From an uncultured Cytophagales bacterium (GTDB taxonomy: Bacteria > Bacteroidota > Bacteroidia > Cytophagales > UBA9547), in contig CAMFLX010000004.1 in assembly GCA_945957555.1 (NCBI GenBank), positions 1 through 64,000 on the forward strand: 64,000 nt of DNA, read 5' to 3'. Under the pieces are notes generated by a model that searched no databases, was not told the DNA's origin, and saw nothing but the letters and a program-made list of their open reading frames with translations. Below are positions 29,324 through 38,984 of the stretch, piece after piece. Every line of letters starts with the position of its first letter. The first letter of the stretch is position 1. The position numbers and the translations under genes are program-made.

Positions 29324-29533
29324 GAAGTAAGAAACGCGACATTGGGAGTAAGAATTGCAGCAAAGGAAGTAAGAATTGCGATAATGGAAGTAAGAAATGG
29401 AACAAAGGAAGTAAGAAATGCGACGATGGAAGTAAGAAATGAAGCAAAGGAAATAAGAAATGGAACAAGGGAAGTAAGAAATACGACGAAGGAAATAAGA
29501 AGTGAAGCGAGGGAAATAAGAAATGCCAAGCTG
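29324..29533. repeat. 21-bp tandem repeat array (9 full copies and one partial)
   Basis: Consensus GAARTAAGAAATGNNRCNANG, in-register copies at 29324, 29345, 29366 ... 29513. Confidence 0.95.
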
Positions 29534-29647
29534 CTGGACTGATCACATAACCTGCAATTAACCTCTCCCTCATAGTTTAACATGCTAATGATATATGAGT
29601 CATGATAAGGAAACGGCGAGGTTCTATCTTGCAGAAAAATATTTAAA

Positions 29648-31696
29648 ATGAATTCATTTTTTCCCTTCGCATTGCTTTTGACTCTTTGTGCCTCAGCACA
29701 ATCAGTTCCCAAAATCAGTCGCTTATCGGCATCACATCAGCTTGCGTTTGATCCCAGCTTAAAACCCTTTTACCATGGAGTCGCCTCAGGGGATCCTCTG
29801 GAAGACCGAGTGGTTATCTGGACACGCGTAAGTCCTGACGAAGACAAGACCATCAACCTCAAATACGAGCTGGCCACAGATACCGCTTTTGTGAATGTGG
29901 TACAATCTGGCAACACAAGTACAAATCTCGCCAAAGACTATACGGTAAAAGTGGATGTCGCTGGTTTAAGCTCAGGAACTACCTATTACTATCGTTTCAT
30001 CAGTACCAATACCAGCGCAAGCAACGATACCTCGCTTGTGGGCAGAACAAAGACCACACCCAGTAACGTTGCTAACCTTTCTAATTTGAAATTTGCAGTG
30101 GTGTCTTGCGCCAACTATGAAGGTGGCTACTTTAATGGATACAGGAACATCAGCAAGTTGAATGATCTAGATGCGGTCATTCACCTAGGAGACTATATAT
30201 ATGAGTACAAAGTGGGTGGCTATAAAAACGCTGCCCTTACAGATGCCTCACGCAGCAATGAACCTGTAAACGAGATCTTGTCTGAGGCAGACTACAGAAT
30301 CAGATATGCACTTTATCGTCTCGACCCTGACTTGATGGCTTTGCATCAACAACATCCCATGATCTCTATTTGGGATGATCACGAGGCGGCAAACGACGCC
30401 TATCTGCAAGGTGCAGAAAACCACGACCCCAGTACTGAGGGTGATTGGCAAATGCGTAAGAATATAGCCAAGAAGGTTTATTTTGAATGGATGCCGATCA
30501 GAGATGCTGCCAATGAACAGATCTACAGAAAGGTATCTTATGGTAATTTGATGGATCTGATCATGCTAGACACCCGCCTAGAAGGACGTGAAAAACAACC
30601 AGATCACTTTGATACTCCTAACGATGGCAAAAGGGTGATCATCAGCCCCACACAGTATGATTGGTTTATGCAAAGCCTTAAAACTTCTACGGCTAAGTGG
30701 AAAGTGATCGGTAACCAAACTTTGTTTTCGACTTTTAACGTAGGCTTTGCGGCTACAGATCCTACTAAGTTGGATTCCATCAGAAAGACGGAGGACAATT
30801 TTATCGACGACTGGGAGGGCTATTTACTGCAAAGAGATGCTATTATAGATTCTATTCGCAAAAACCAGATCAACAATGTAGTCATTGTAACGGGCGACTC
30901 GCACTGCAGTTGGAGCTTTGACGTTACCAAACAAGCCGTACAATACCCCGTAGCGGCCTTTATGAATCTTCCACAGCCCAATCCATTCAACACAACTACG
31001 GGTGAGGGCTATACTGCTACTACGGGCAAGGGTTCTTGGGCGGTAGAGTTTGGAGGGCCGTCTATTTCTTCTGCCAACTTCGACGAGCTTTTCTCTATGC
31101 CACAAGTCTTAGGTTTTGAATATGCCATGAACAATCCTATCCCTCAATTGGGCAATGTGGTCTACAACCCGCACATGAAGTTTGTGGACCTTAAAAACCA
31201 CGGCTATTTTATCCTGGACCTTAAAAAGGACTCGGTACAGGCAGATTACTACTATGTAAAAACGATCTTGTCAAAATCGGAACAAGATCCTACTTGGGCC
31301 AGAGGCTTATCGGTACGTGCAGATTCCAACAGAATCACGGCTCCAGTATTGACCACTGCTGCGGCTCCCAAAGCAATGCAAGACACTCCTGCACCCAGTA
31401 AAAAACAATTATTAACGGGCCTGAGTACCGATGCCTCTGAAGGTGTTTTGTTCAACTTGGCGCCCAATCCGGCCAGTGATCACATCATGCTCAGTTATGG
31501 TCTCAATAGTGCGGCTTCAGTCGAAATAGATATTATCACCTTACAAGGGAACAAAGTCCAACACTTGATTTCAGAAAAACAATCAGGAGGCATCTATCAA
31601 AGCGATTTCAATATTTCCACATTGGCCCCAGGCGCCTATTTGTTGCGTATCAAAACCAAGAACCAAAGTATCATGAGAAAACTAATCAAACAATAG
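29648..31696 (+). CDS. Alkaline phosphatase D family protein (PhoD-like) with T9SS sorting domain
   Basis: 'FYHGVASGDPLEDRVVIWTRVSP', 'HLGDYIYEY', 'SIWDDHEAANDAY', 'VVIVTGDSHCSW'; C-terminal 'NLAPNPASDHIML...MRKLIKQ'. Confidence 0.95.
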   Translation: MNSFFPFALLLTLCASAQSVPKISRLSASHQLAFDPSLKPFYHGVASGDPLEDRVVIWTRVSPDEDKTINLKYELATDTAFVNVVQSGNTSTNLAKDYTVKVDVAGLSSGTTYYYRFISTNTSASNDTSLVGRTKTTPSNVANLSNLKFAVVSCANYEGGYFNGYRNISKLNDLDAVIHLGDYIYEYKVGGYKNAALTDASRSNEPVNEILSEADYRIRYALYRLDPDLMALHQQHPMISIWDDHEAANDAYLQGAENHDPSTEGDWQMRKNIAKKVYFEWMPIRDAANEQIYRKVSYGNLMDLIMLDTRLEGREKQPDHFDTPNDGKRVIISPTQYDWFMQSLKTSTAKWKVIGNQTLFSTFNVGFAATDPTKLDSIRKTEDNFIDDWEGYLLQRDAIIDSIRKNQINNVVIVTGDSHCSWSFDVTKQAVQYPVAAFMNLPQPNPFNTTTGEGYTATTGKGSWAVEFGGPSISSANFDELFSMPQVLGFEYAMNNPIPQLGNVVYNPHMKFVDLKNHGYFILDLKKDSVQADYYYVKTILSKSEQDPTWARGLSVRADSNRITAPVLTTAAAPKAMQDTPAPSKKQLLTGLSTDASEGVLFNLAPNPASDHIMLSYGLNSAASVEIDIITLQGNKVQHLISEKQSGGIYQSDFNISTLAPGAYLLRIKTKNQSIMRKLIKQ

Positions 31697-31971
31697 TTAT
31701 ACGTTCTCTCGCATTTTTTCAACTTTTGCAATGCCACAAGGTTTTCCGTCTTGTGGCATTTGCCATTTTTATTAGTTTATCCTCAATTCAGGATAAGAAA
31801 GGTTAATTAATAGGTATAAACGGACAGGCATTCAAGAAAATGCAAGGGCTTCGTGTATGGGTAGCCAACAAATCCTTGTGTTTGAGGGCGAGGCACGAGA
31901 CCGAGTTTCAAGGATTTGGGCGCGTGCGTGGTAAGGAAGCCCCGCAATTTTCTTGTAGCCTTGATTTTTTG

Positions 31972-31996
31972 CTACTTTTGTATCAGACAAAAGTAG
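31972..31996. repeat. Intergenic hairpin element
   Basis: CTACTTTTGT-ATCAG-ACAAAAGTAG perfect 10-bp stem. Confidence 0.8.
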
Positions 31997-32106
31997 GCCA
32001 CCGCGGCAGCGGCTACTCCGAGATCAGCTCCAAAACATGTTTTAGTGGGGATTTGAACATTATCGTTTTCCTCACGAGAAATTTCCTTATCTAGAGTTCG
32101 GTTAAT

Positions 32107-32586
32107 TTAAAACTTCAAAATCATTTCCAGATCCATCAAATAATCACCCTGTACATCTTCATGCAAGGTCGATAGTGCCTTTTGAATCTTTTTGAGCTGG
32201 CTTTCATAGAGATTTTGCAAGACTGTATATCTACGGATGGGAATCCCCGTCTGTTTAAAGGTCTTACAAAAGTGAATTAATATTTCGGCCTCTGTCTGCT
32301 TGGAGCCTGAGTATTTGATATGCTTGTTTGCTGTTCTCAATACCTTACGAATTGTCTTTTTGGCCAAATACAAGTTGGACTTGTTTAGGCTTTCAATTTC
32401 TTCGTCCATTTCGGCTTTAATGGAGTTAATATAAGAGTTCTCGTCTTGGGCTTCAAACAACAGATAGTTCAGGAGCTCTTTGTTGTCCTTCTTGTATTTT
32501 GCGAGTCGCATGCACAAGTCAAAGACCTGCTCAGGGCTCAAGCTTTTGATTTCCTTCTTTATTTCGGACAATGACGCAGACTTCAT
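32107..32586 (-). CDS. Hypothetical helical protein
   Basis: Open frame abutting the DUF3820 gene in the same orientation. Confidence 0.75.
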   Translation of the reverse strand: MKSASLSEIKKEIKSLSPEQVFDLCMRLAKYKKDNKELLNYLLFEAQDENSYINSIKAEMDEEIESLNKSNLYLAKKTIRKVLRTANKHIKYSGSKQTEAEILIHFCKTFKQTGIPIRRYTVLQNLYESQLKKIQKALSTLHEDVQGDYLMDLEMILKF

Positions 32587-32798
32587 TACATTCTTTTAAT
32601 GGGACCCAGCAGTTCTTCTAAGCCATTAAGCTTTATTTCATACATCGTTTCCAAGAGCACGCCCAATTTCCCTTCTGGAAAACCTTTGCTTTTAAACCAC
32701 TCAAGGTAAGAAACTGGCAAGTTACACAATAACGTACCTTTATATTTGCCAAAAGGCATTTGCATTTTCACAAGTTCCAAAAGTAGCTGCGGATTCAT
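32586..32798 (-). CDS. DUF3820 family protein
   Basis: 'MPFGKYKGTLLCNLPVSYLEWFKSKGFPEGKLG'. Confidence 0.9.
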   Translation of the reverse strand: MNPQLLLELVKMQMPFGKYKGTLLCNLPVSYLEWFKSKGFPEGKLGVLLETMYEIKLNGLEELLGPIKRM

Positions 32799-32808
32799 AA
32801 GCGATTTC

Positions 32809-33648
32809 TTATTTTAAAATAATGGTCTTATTACCACTTACAAAAACTTTATCCTCAAAGACCAATTTGCATGCTTCTGCAAGCACCTGCTTCTCTACTT
32901 CATGACCAGTCTCCACTAGTTTCTTAGCATTGAAATTATGATCAACCTCTATGACCTTCTGTGTAAGGATCGGCCCTTCGTCCAATTGATTGTTTACGAT
33001 ATGAGCAGTAGCACCTATGAGCTTTACACCTCTATGAAAAGCCTGCATGTACGGGTTTGCACCAATAAACGCTGGTAAAAAAGAGTGATGGATATTGATA
33101 ATTTTGTTTTCGTAGCGTGATACAAATTCCGGACTCAAGATTCTCATAAATTTGGCCAAGACTACATAATCTGGCTTATAACCTGTCAATATATCTAGAA
33201 TCTCAACTTCAAACTCATGTTTGGTTTTGTTTTCATGGCTCACATAGTGGAATGGCACTTTAAAGTTACCCACAAATTCTCCCAAATTAGGGTGGTTGCA
33301 AATCACAGCCTTTACATTTGCACCGAGCTCTTCAAAAAAGAACCTCGTCAGTAAGTCGCTCAAGCAATGGTACTCCTTGGTTGCCAATATCACAATGTCC
33401 TTTTTAGATTTCGGATTGATTACTATTTGACAATCATCCGAAAGTTTGGCCTTTAAATTAGCAAGTAAGATATCGGTGTCTACATCACCACTCAGCTCAC
33501 ATCGCATAAAAAACCTATTCGTTTCTTCTTCCACAAACTCCCTCATAATCTCAATGTTAAGTTTCATTTTGAAAATAACATCGGATATGGCCGCAATCAG
33601 TCCTTGTGCGTCTTTACAAGTAATCAGTAAAACATGTTTTTGAATCAT
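32809..33648 (-). CDS. purU: Formyltetrahydrofolate deformylase
   Basis: N-terminal ACT domain, 'INIHHSFLPAFIGANPYMQAFHRGVKLIGATAHIVNNQLDEGPIL'. Confidence 0.95.
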   Translation of the reverse strand: MIQKHVLLITCKDAQGLIAAISDVIFKMKLNIEIMREFVEEETNRFFMRCELSGDVDTDILLANLKAKLSDDCQIVINPKSKKDIVILATKEYHCLSDLLTRFFFEELGANVKAVICNHPNLGEFVGNFKVPFHYVSHENKTKHEFEVEILDILTGYKPDYVVLAKFMRILSPEFVSRYENKIINIHHSFLPAFIGANPYMQAFHRGVKLIGATAHIVNNQLDEGPILTQKVIEVDHNFNAKKLVETGHEVEKQVLAEACKLVFEDKVFVSGNKTIILK

Positions 33649-34451
33649 AATACCATCATCATCAGCGGATACAACACCAAACTACCATCTATAAGGCATA
33701 CAAAAAAATTGTCTGGTTGTCTCGCGTGTGCCAAATATACAAGTAAAGATAATATCAAACTAAAGATCAGCTCAAGACCCACTTGTTCATGGTCTATACA
33801 AAAAAGCATTCGAAAGTATAACAAAAGATAACACATCACCTTTACAGACCTCAAACTAAATTGATTGGCAATCGTCTTGATCCCTTCTCTTTCGTCGGCA
33901 TGCACATCTCTTAGGTCAAACAAAACCGCCGTTACAAATATGATTATAAATTGACTCAAGAACATCTTAACCAACAAGGCGGAAGTCAACAAACTCAGTT
34001 TAGCATCGAACAAATAAGGGATAACCAATGTGAGAAATACCCAACATATCGAGATGATAAATGGCTTTAAATACGGGATTGTCCTTAAGCTTTTTAGATG
34101 TTGGTAGGGTGCTACATATAAAATAGAAATAATCGCTATAAAGACCAAGATTAGGTATTGACTAAACGATAAATGCCCCATATATAGGATAGCTCCAAAA
34201 AAGGAAATTGTAGAGATATTCCTTAAAAAGCCTAAATGTTCTCTATACCAAGCGTCTCTTATTGAATCGTTATCTAGCTTATTGTTTTTGACGTGCATAT
34301 ATCTTGGGAAGTTGTAGGCAAAAAGCGTACAGAATATATTGAATATGAAAAACTTGGGATGGAAGCTCTCCATCATTTTCATATTATAGGCAGTAAAAAG
34401 AGCTATTGCCATCACAACGATGCCATTGCTATATAGAAGGAATTGAATCAA
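33645..34451 (-). CDS. UbiA-like prenyltransferase family membrane protein (divergent)
   Basis: Multi-TM; second Asp-rich-like motif 'FDLRDVHADEREGIKTIAN'. Confidence 0.7.
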   Translation of the reverse strand: MIQFLLYSNGIVVMAIALFTAYNMKMMESFHPKFFIFNIFCTLFAYNFPRYMHVKNNKLDNDSIRDAWYREHLGFLRNISTISFFGAILYMGHLSFSQYLILVFIAIISILYVAPYQHLKSLRTIPYLKPFIISICWVFLTLVIPYLFDAKLSLLTSALLVKMFLSQFIIIFVTAVLFDLRDVHADEREGIKTIANQFSLRSVKVMCYLLLYFRMLFCIDHEQVGLELIFSLILSLLVYLAHARQPDNFFVCLIDGSLVLYPLMMMVL

Positions 34452-34548
34452 AGTTTTTTAAATTTGTAGAAGGGGGCGTTTTAAACCATTCCCTCTTTTT
34501 AAATACTATTGAAATTATACTTTTTTGTACTTTTTACAAATTAATTTT

Positions 34549-35865
34549 ATGATTAAAAACCACTTCGCCCTCATATCGCTCTTTTGCGCACATTTAGGGT
34601 CTACTCAAAACATTGGAGATTTTACATCTATAAAGCCATTGGCGCAGCGCCCAGACAGTCTCGTCATCCCCAAAACGCATACGTTTCAGTATATCATCAA
34701 ATCAGGGGATTCCCTTTCCGACCAACGCCATGCTAGTACACACTTTGATTTTACGGGTTACATCCCCATAAATGGAAGTAAAGAAGGCTGGCTATCGATC
34801 AGTAGTGAAAAAAATGAAGCCGAGGTCATGGTGCTGCATTTGAGCTTAAATGAAGCTAAAGGTCTTTGGACGGTAGGAACTTCTGGAAAGGTCAATTTCT
34901 TCACACCTTTCGTAAAACAGGCCATTAGTAAAGTATCTAATTTCTGCTCCGGAGGAGTCATGCCCTGGGGTAATGTAGTCGTAGCCGAAGAGGTGGTACA
35001 CGAAGGTGATGCTAACAAGGATGGCTACGAAGATCTGGGCTGGCTCATAGAAATTGATCCTGTAAAAAGGGAAATAGCAAAAACAGATAAACAAGGTAAT
35101 CCTCAAAAGCTCTGGGCAATGGGCAGAATGCAGCATGAAAATATTTGCATACTCCAAGATCAAAAAACCTGCTATTTTGGTGCAGACAGTAAGGATTTTG
35201 GCTTTATCTATAAATTTGTTTGCAAGCGCAAGGGCGACCTCAGCAAGGGCAAGCTTTATGTTTTAAAAATGAATGGCGACGTCAATTCAACCACTGGGGT
35301 ATGGATGCAAGTGCCCAACAGTACCAAAGAAGAATGTAACAATACAAACAAGTTAGCTACTCAACTGGGCGCCACCAACTTTGCAGGTATTGAGGACGTA
35401 GAAGTTGGGCCTGATGGCAAAATATATTTTTCAGCGAAATATTCAGGAAGGGTTTATAGGTTTAAAGACACTAAGAGTAAAACTGAAGAAAATGAAGTTT
35501 TTGTGGAGGATAAAATGTATGACATCGTTCATGAAGAAGGTACTCATGAGCTAGATTTTCATTCGGGCCATACAGGAGCAGATAATTTGGCATTTGACGG
35601 AGATGGAAATCTGTGGATTATGAACGACGGTGGCAATAATGGTGTGTGGGTAGCCAATCGTGATCATACGCCTTTAAAGCCTCATCTAAAACTCTTCGCA
35701 GAATCACCTAAAGGCTGCGAACCTACAGGTATTACCTTTAGCCCAGACTTCAAATATCTTTTCATGTCATTTCAAAACGCAAAAGCCAATAGCCTACAGA
35801 TAGATAAAGCTGGTAACAAGGTAATCTTTAATACTAGTCATGCAGTAGTGATCAGTAGAAAGTAA
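34549..35865 (+). CDS. PhoX/DUF839 family phosphatase-like protein
   Basis: 'CSGGVMPWGNVVVAEE', 'GTHELDFHSGHTGADNLAFDGDGNLWIMND', 'EPTGITFSPDFKYLFMSFQ'. Confidence 0.88.
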   Translation: MIKNHFALISLFCAHLGSTQNIGDFTSIKPLAQRPDSLVIPKTHTFQYIIKSGDSLSDQRHASTHFDFTGYIPINGSKEGWLSISSEKNEAEVMVLHLSLNEAKGLWTVGTSGKVNFFTPFVKQAISKVSNFCSGGVMPWGNVVVAEEVVHEGDANKDGYEDLGWLIEIDPVKREIAKTDKQGNPQKLWAMGRMQHENICILQDQKTCYFGADSKDFGFIYKFVCKRKGDLSKGKLYVLKMNGDVNSTTGVWMQVPNSTKEECNNTNKLATQLGATNFAGIEDVEVGPDGKIYFSAKYSGRVYRFKDTKSKTEENEVFVEDKMYDIVHEEGTHELDFHSGHTGADNLAFDGDGNLWIMNDGGNNGVWVANRDHTPLKPHLKLFAESPKGCEPTGITFSPDFKYLFMSFQNAKANSLQIDKAGNKVIFNTSHAVVISRK

Positions 35866-35895
35866 TTCGGTAGTAGCAAGAATCCATTAAAAACA

Positions 35896-35922
35896 AGAAA
35901 GTCCGCCATTGGCGGACTTTCT
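35896..35922. terminator. Bidirectional intrinsic terminator
   Basis: AGAAAGTCCGCC-ATT-GGCGGACTTTCT between convergent genes. Confidence 0.9.
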
Positions 35923-35946
35923 TCTATGTTTCAGAAATAAAATTAA

Positions 35947-37755
35947 TTACTTCTTCTTGTTCTCTGCTTTAGACATTGCATCTTTCAAAGCCGAAAGTTC
36001 TGCGATATCACCAAGTGTAGTCTTTTCAACTGGAGCGATTTTCTCAACCTTCTCTCCTGCTTTCTTAGCACCACCACCTTTATTAGCACCGCTGCCAGCA
36101 CCACCACTTTTCTTAGCTTCTTCAGCAACACCTACTTTAGAGTGAGAAAGAGCGATTTTTCTTTCGTCTTTGTTGAACTCAACAACTTTGAATTCTACAG
36201 TTTCTCCAATTTCTACAAGTGAACCATCTTCTTTAGCCAAGTTTTTGGTAGTTGCAAAACCAGTGATACCATAAGTAAGTTCTACTTCAGCACCTTTATC
36301 GTTTTTAGTGATTACAGTACCATTGTGAACTGAACCTACAGCGAAGATACCTTCAAAAGTATCCCATGGGTTCTCCTCAAGTTGTTTGTGACCCAAAGCC
36401 AATCTTCTGTTTTCAGAATCTAGCTCAAGTACCACTACATCAAGAGTTTCAGCAACTTTAGTGAATTCTGATGGATGTTTGATTTTCTTAGTCCAAGACA
36501 AATCAGAAACGTGTACTAGGCCATCGATACCTTCCTCTAGTTCAAGGAATAGACCAAAGTTAGTCAAGTTTCTTACAACACCAGAGTGCTTAGAACCTAC
36601 AGCATATTTAGTCAAAAGATCTTGTTTAGACCAAGGATCTTCAGTCAATTGCTTAATACCAAGAGACATTCTTCTCTCATCTCTATCTAAAGTCAATACA
36701 ACTGCTTCGATCTCATCACCTACTTTGAAGAAATCTTGTGGATTTCTTAAATGTTGTGACCAAGAGATTTCAGAAACGTGGATCAAACCTTCAACACCAG
36801 AAACGATTTCCAAGAATGCACCATAGTCTGCTACGTTAACGATTTTACCCTTAACTTTAGATCCTACAGTTACTTCCTCAGGAAGTCTATCCCATGGGTG
36901 AGCAGTCAATTGCTTCATGCCCAATGAAATTTTCTTCTTGTCCTCATCGAAGTCAAGTACCACCACTTGCACTTTTTCGTCAAGTTTAAGCACTTCTTCT
37001 GGATGGTTGATTCTAGCCCAAGAGATATCAGTGATATGCAATAGACCGTCAACGCCTCCAAGATCGATGAACACACCAAAGTTGGTCATGTTTTTGATCA
37101 CACCTTCAAGAACTTGACCTTTCTCAAGGTTGTTCAAGATTGCAGATTTCTGCTGCTCGATGTCTTTCTCGATCAATACTTTATGAGATACTACTACGTT
37201 GTCGTTAGAGTTGTTGATTTTCACAACTTTAACTTCCATCTTTTTACCTACATAGATATCAAAGTCACGGATAGGTTTTACGTCGATTTGTGAACCTGGC
37301 AAGAAAGCCTCAACACCAAATACATCAACGATCAAACCACCTTTAGTTCTTCTTTTAACGAAGCCTTCGATAATAGTATCTTCTTCTAACGCTTTTTGGA
37401 TGTTAGTCCAAGCGCTTACAATTCTAGCTTTTTTACGAGAAACCAAAAGTTGACCAGATTTGTCTTCTTGTGATTCTACATAAATTTCAACTTTGTCGCC
37501 AATTTTAAGATCTGGCAAATCTCTAAATTCTGAAAGTGGCACCAATCCGTCTGATTTAAGACCTAGGTTTACAACCACATCCTTTTCGTTGATACCAACC
37601 ACTACTCCAATTACCACTTCATTTTCTTTTGAAGTGAATAGTGTAGCATCATACATCTTTTCAAGAGACTCTCTGTCGGCTTTGCTGTAACCGCCTTTGA
37701 TTCCTCTACGTTCTGCAACTTCCCAGTTGAAGTCTGCTATTGGTGAATTTGACAT
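35947..37755 (-). CDS. rpsA: 30S ribosomal protein S1
   Basis: Multiple tandem S1 domains. Confidence 0.96.
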   Translation of the reverse strand: MSNSPIADFNWEVAERRGIKGGYSKADRESLEKMYDATLFTSKENEVVIGVVVGINEKDVVVNLGLKSDGLVPLSEFRDLPDLKIGDKVEIYVESQEDKSGQLLVSRKKARIVSAWTNIQKALEEDTIIEGFVKRRTKGGLIVDVFGVEAFLPGSQIDVKPIRDFDIYVGKKMEVKVVKINNSNDNVVVSHKVLIEKDIEQQKSAILNNLEKGQVLEGVIKNMTNFGVFIDLGGVDGLLHITDISWARINHPEEVLKLDEKVQVVVLDFDEDKKKISLGMKQLTAHPWDRLPEEVTVGSKVKGKIVNVADYGAFLEIVSGVEGLIHVSEISWSQHLRNPQDFFKVGDEIEAVVLTLDRDERRMSLGIKQLTEDPWSKQDLLTKYAVGSKHSGVVRNLTNFGLFLELEEGIDGLVHVSDLSWTKKIKHPSEFTKVAETLDVVVLELDSENRRLALGHKQLEENPWDTFEGIFAVGSVHNGTVITKNDKGAEVELTYGITGFATTKNLAKEDGSLVEIGETVEFKVVEFNKDERKIALSHSKVGVAEEAKKSGGAGSGANKGGGAKKAGEKVEKIAPVEKTTLGDIAELSALKDAMSKAENKKK

Positions 37756-37855
37756 GTTTTATTTGCCTCTTCTGTTTAACGGCCTAGAGACTTGGCCTAT
37801 AGTTATACATATACCTTGTCACCGCGACAGGGCACCTTTTATTTTAAAAGGACTG

Positions 37856-37863
37856 CAAAGATA
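37856..37863 (-). promoter_or_regulatory. Bacteroidota -7 box for rpsA
   Basis: TATCTTTG on minus strand, ~100 nt upstream of the start codon. Confidence 0.6.
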
Positions 37864-37995
37864 CGGCTTTTTATAATTTATTTATATAAAATGTTAACAT
37901 TTAACAGATTGTAATACTATTTAGTATACAATACAATTCTTGTCGGAATTTATACCATTAACTTTTGGAGATTTCAATTTTGAATTTTAAACAAC

Positions 37996-38003
37996 TATAT
38001 TTG
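37996..38003 (+). promoter_or_regulatory. -7-like box upstream of the 38.0-38.9 kb gene
   Basis: TATATTTG 28 nt before ATG 38031. Confidence 0.5.
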
Positions 38004-38030
38004 CGTTCAATCTAGTTGAATAGTCTAAAA

Positions 38031-38936
38031 ATGGGTACTTATAATAACACCTACACTTCACCCTTGGGTTTTTTAAAGAGTTTTGGACTCGAATACGAAA
38101 CATCTAATCTGAATTTACTCAAAAAGAAACTTTTGGCAGAACTTGACTTATCAGGAAAATCGACCATAACCATCAAAAACAAGGAATATACCAAACATGA
38201 TATTGTTAATATAGCAGACAATTTAAAGGATGTCAAAGATTTGAATTTCCACCAAGCAATTCTTGAAGATCCTTTTTTACTTGATTTCTTGGAGTTAACT
38301 ATTTTAAAGTATGATGGTAAAATTATTAAAAAGACCCTATATGAAGAAGGGCAATTTATTGATTGGGTAAGTCCTTATTTTTTAACTGCATATACACATT
38401 TCGCTCATCAGATCATGGCAAAGAATGATATGAGGGGTTGGCTTAAACTTGTCCAAATTCCCAAAATGATGACTGACAATGATATGGAGGCATCAAAGGA
38501 GTTTTTCCTAAAAACTATTAAGATAAGGAGAGATAAATTATTTAATATTATCTCTAAAAATGAAGTGACGGAAAACAGGGAATTAGTTCAATATCTTTGT
38601 GATAATAGGTTTTTAGATATGACAACCTATTTTACTCAGCCCGCCTTTTGTCAACTTAGGGATGACTTATCGGTCTTGGTAATGAAAACAGGGATTGTAT
38701 TTTTTAATAAAATTGATCAAGAAAAAGGTAAGGGATTATTAATAAGTGCAATTAATTGTGCCAACTCTAACCAAGTAAAAAACAAGATCAAGGAAAAGAT
38801 TAATAAAATAAAAAATATTGAACACTCAAAAACTAACCCAATAAAAACCATTGAAACATCCAACCCTTGGAATGTCGTTTTAGTAATTTTTCTTATTATA
38901 GGGGCAATAATAAGAATTACAGCCTGTCATAATTAA
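38031..38936 (+). CDS. Hypothetical helical protein with C-terminal TM (tail-anchored)
   Basis: C-terminal 'NPWNVVLVIFLIIGAIIRITACHN'. Confidence 0.8.
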   Translation: MGTYNNTYTSPLGFLKSFGLEYETSNLNLLKKKLLAELDLSGKSTITIKNKEYTKHDIVNIADNLKDVKDLNFHQAILEDPFLLDFLELTILKYDGKIIKKTLYEEGQFIDWVSPYFLTAYTHFAHQIMAKNDMRGWLKLVQIPKMMTDNDMEASKEFFLKTIKIRRDKLFNIISKNEVTENRELVQYLCDNRFLDMTTYFTQPAFCQLRDDLSVLVMKTGIVFFNKIDQEKGKGLLISAINCANSNQVKNKIKEKINKIKNIEHSKTNPIKTIETSNPWNVVLVIFLIIGAIIRITACHN

Positions 38937-38984
38937 AACCAGCTACCCAAATTTCCTTAATACTATGGCAATATATTTAGTCTT

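Noticed and set aside
29324-29533. CRISPR array
   Set aside because: Repeats are contiguous 21-mers with no unique spacers and no cas genes nearby.
29204-29542. 112-aa repeat ORF as a real protein
   Set aside because: Low-complexity 21-bp array leaves several frames open on both strands; no independent coding evidence, so kept as a repeat.
29251-29712. 153-aa minus-strand ORF (FLTSFVPFLTS...)
   Set aside because: Reverse-strand reading of the same minisatellite.
31840-32094. 84-aa plus-strand ORF
   Set aside because: Falls in the GC-rich intergenic repeat segment ending in a hairpin; no protein-like features.
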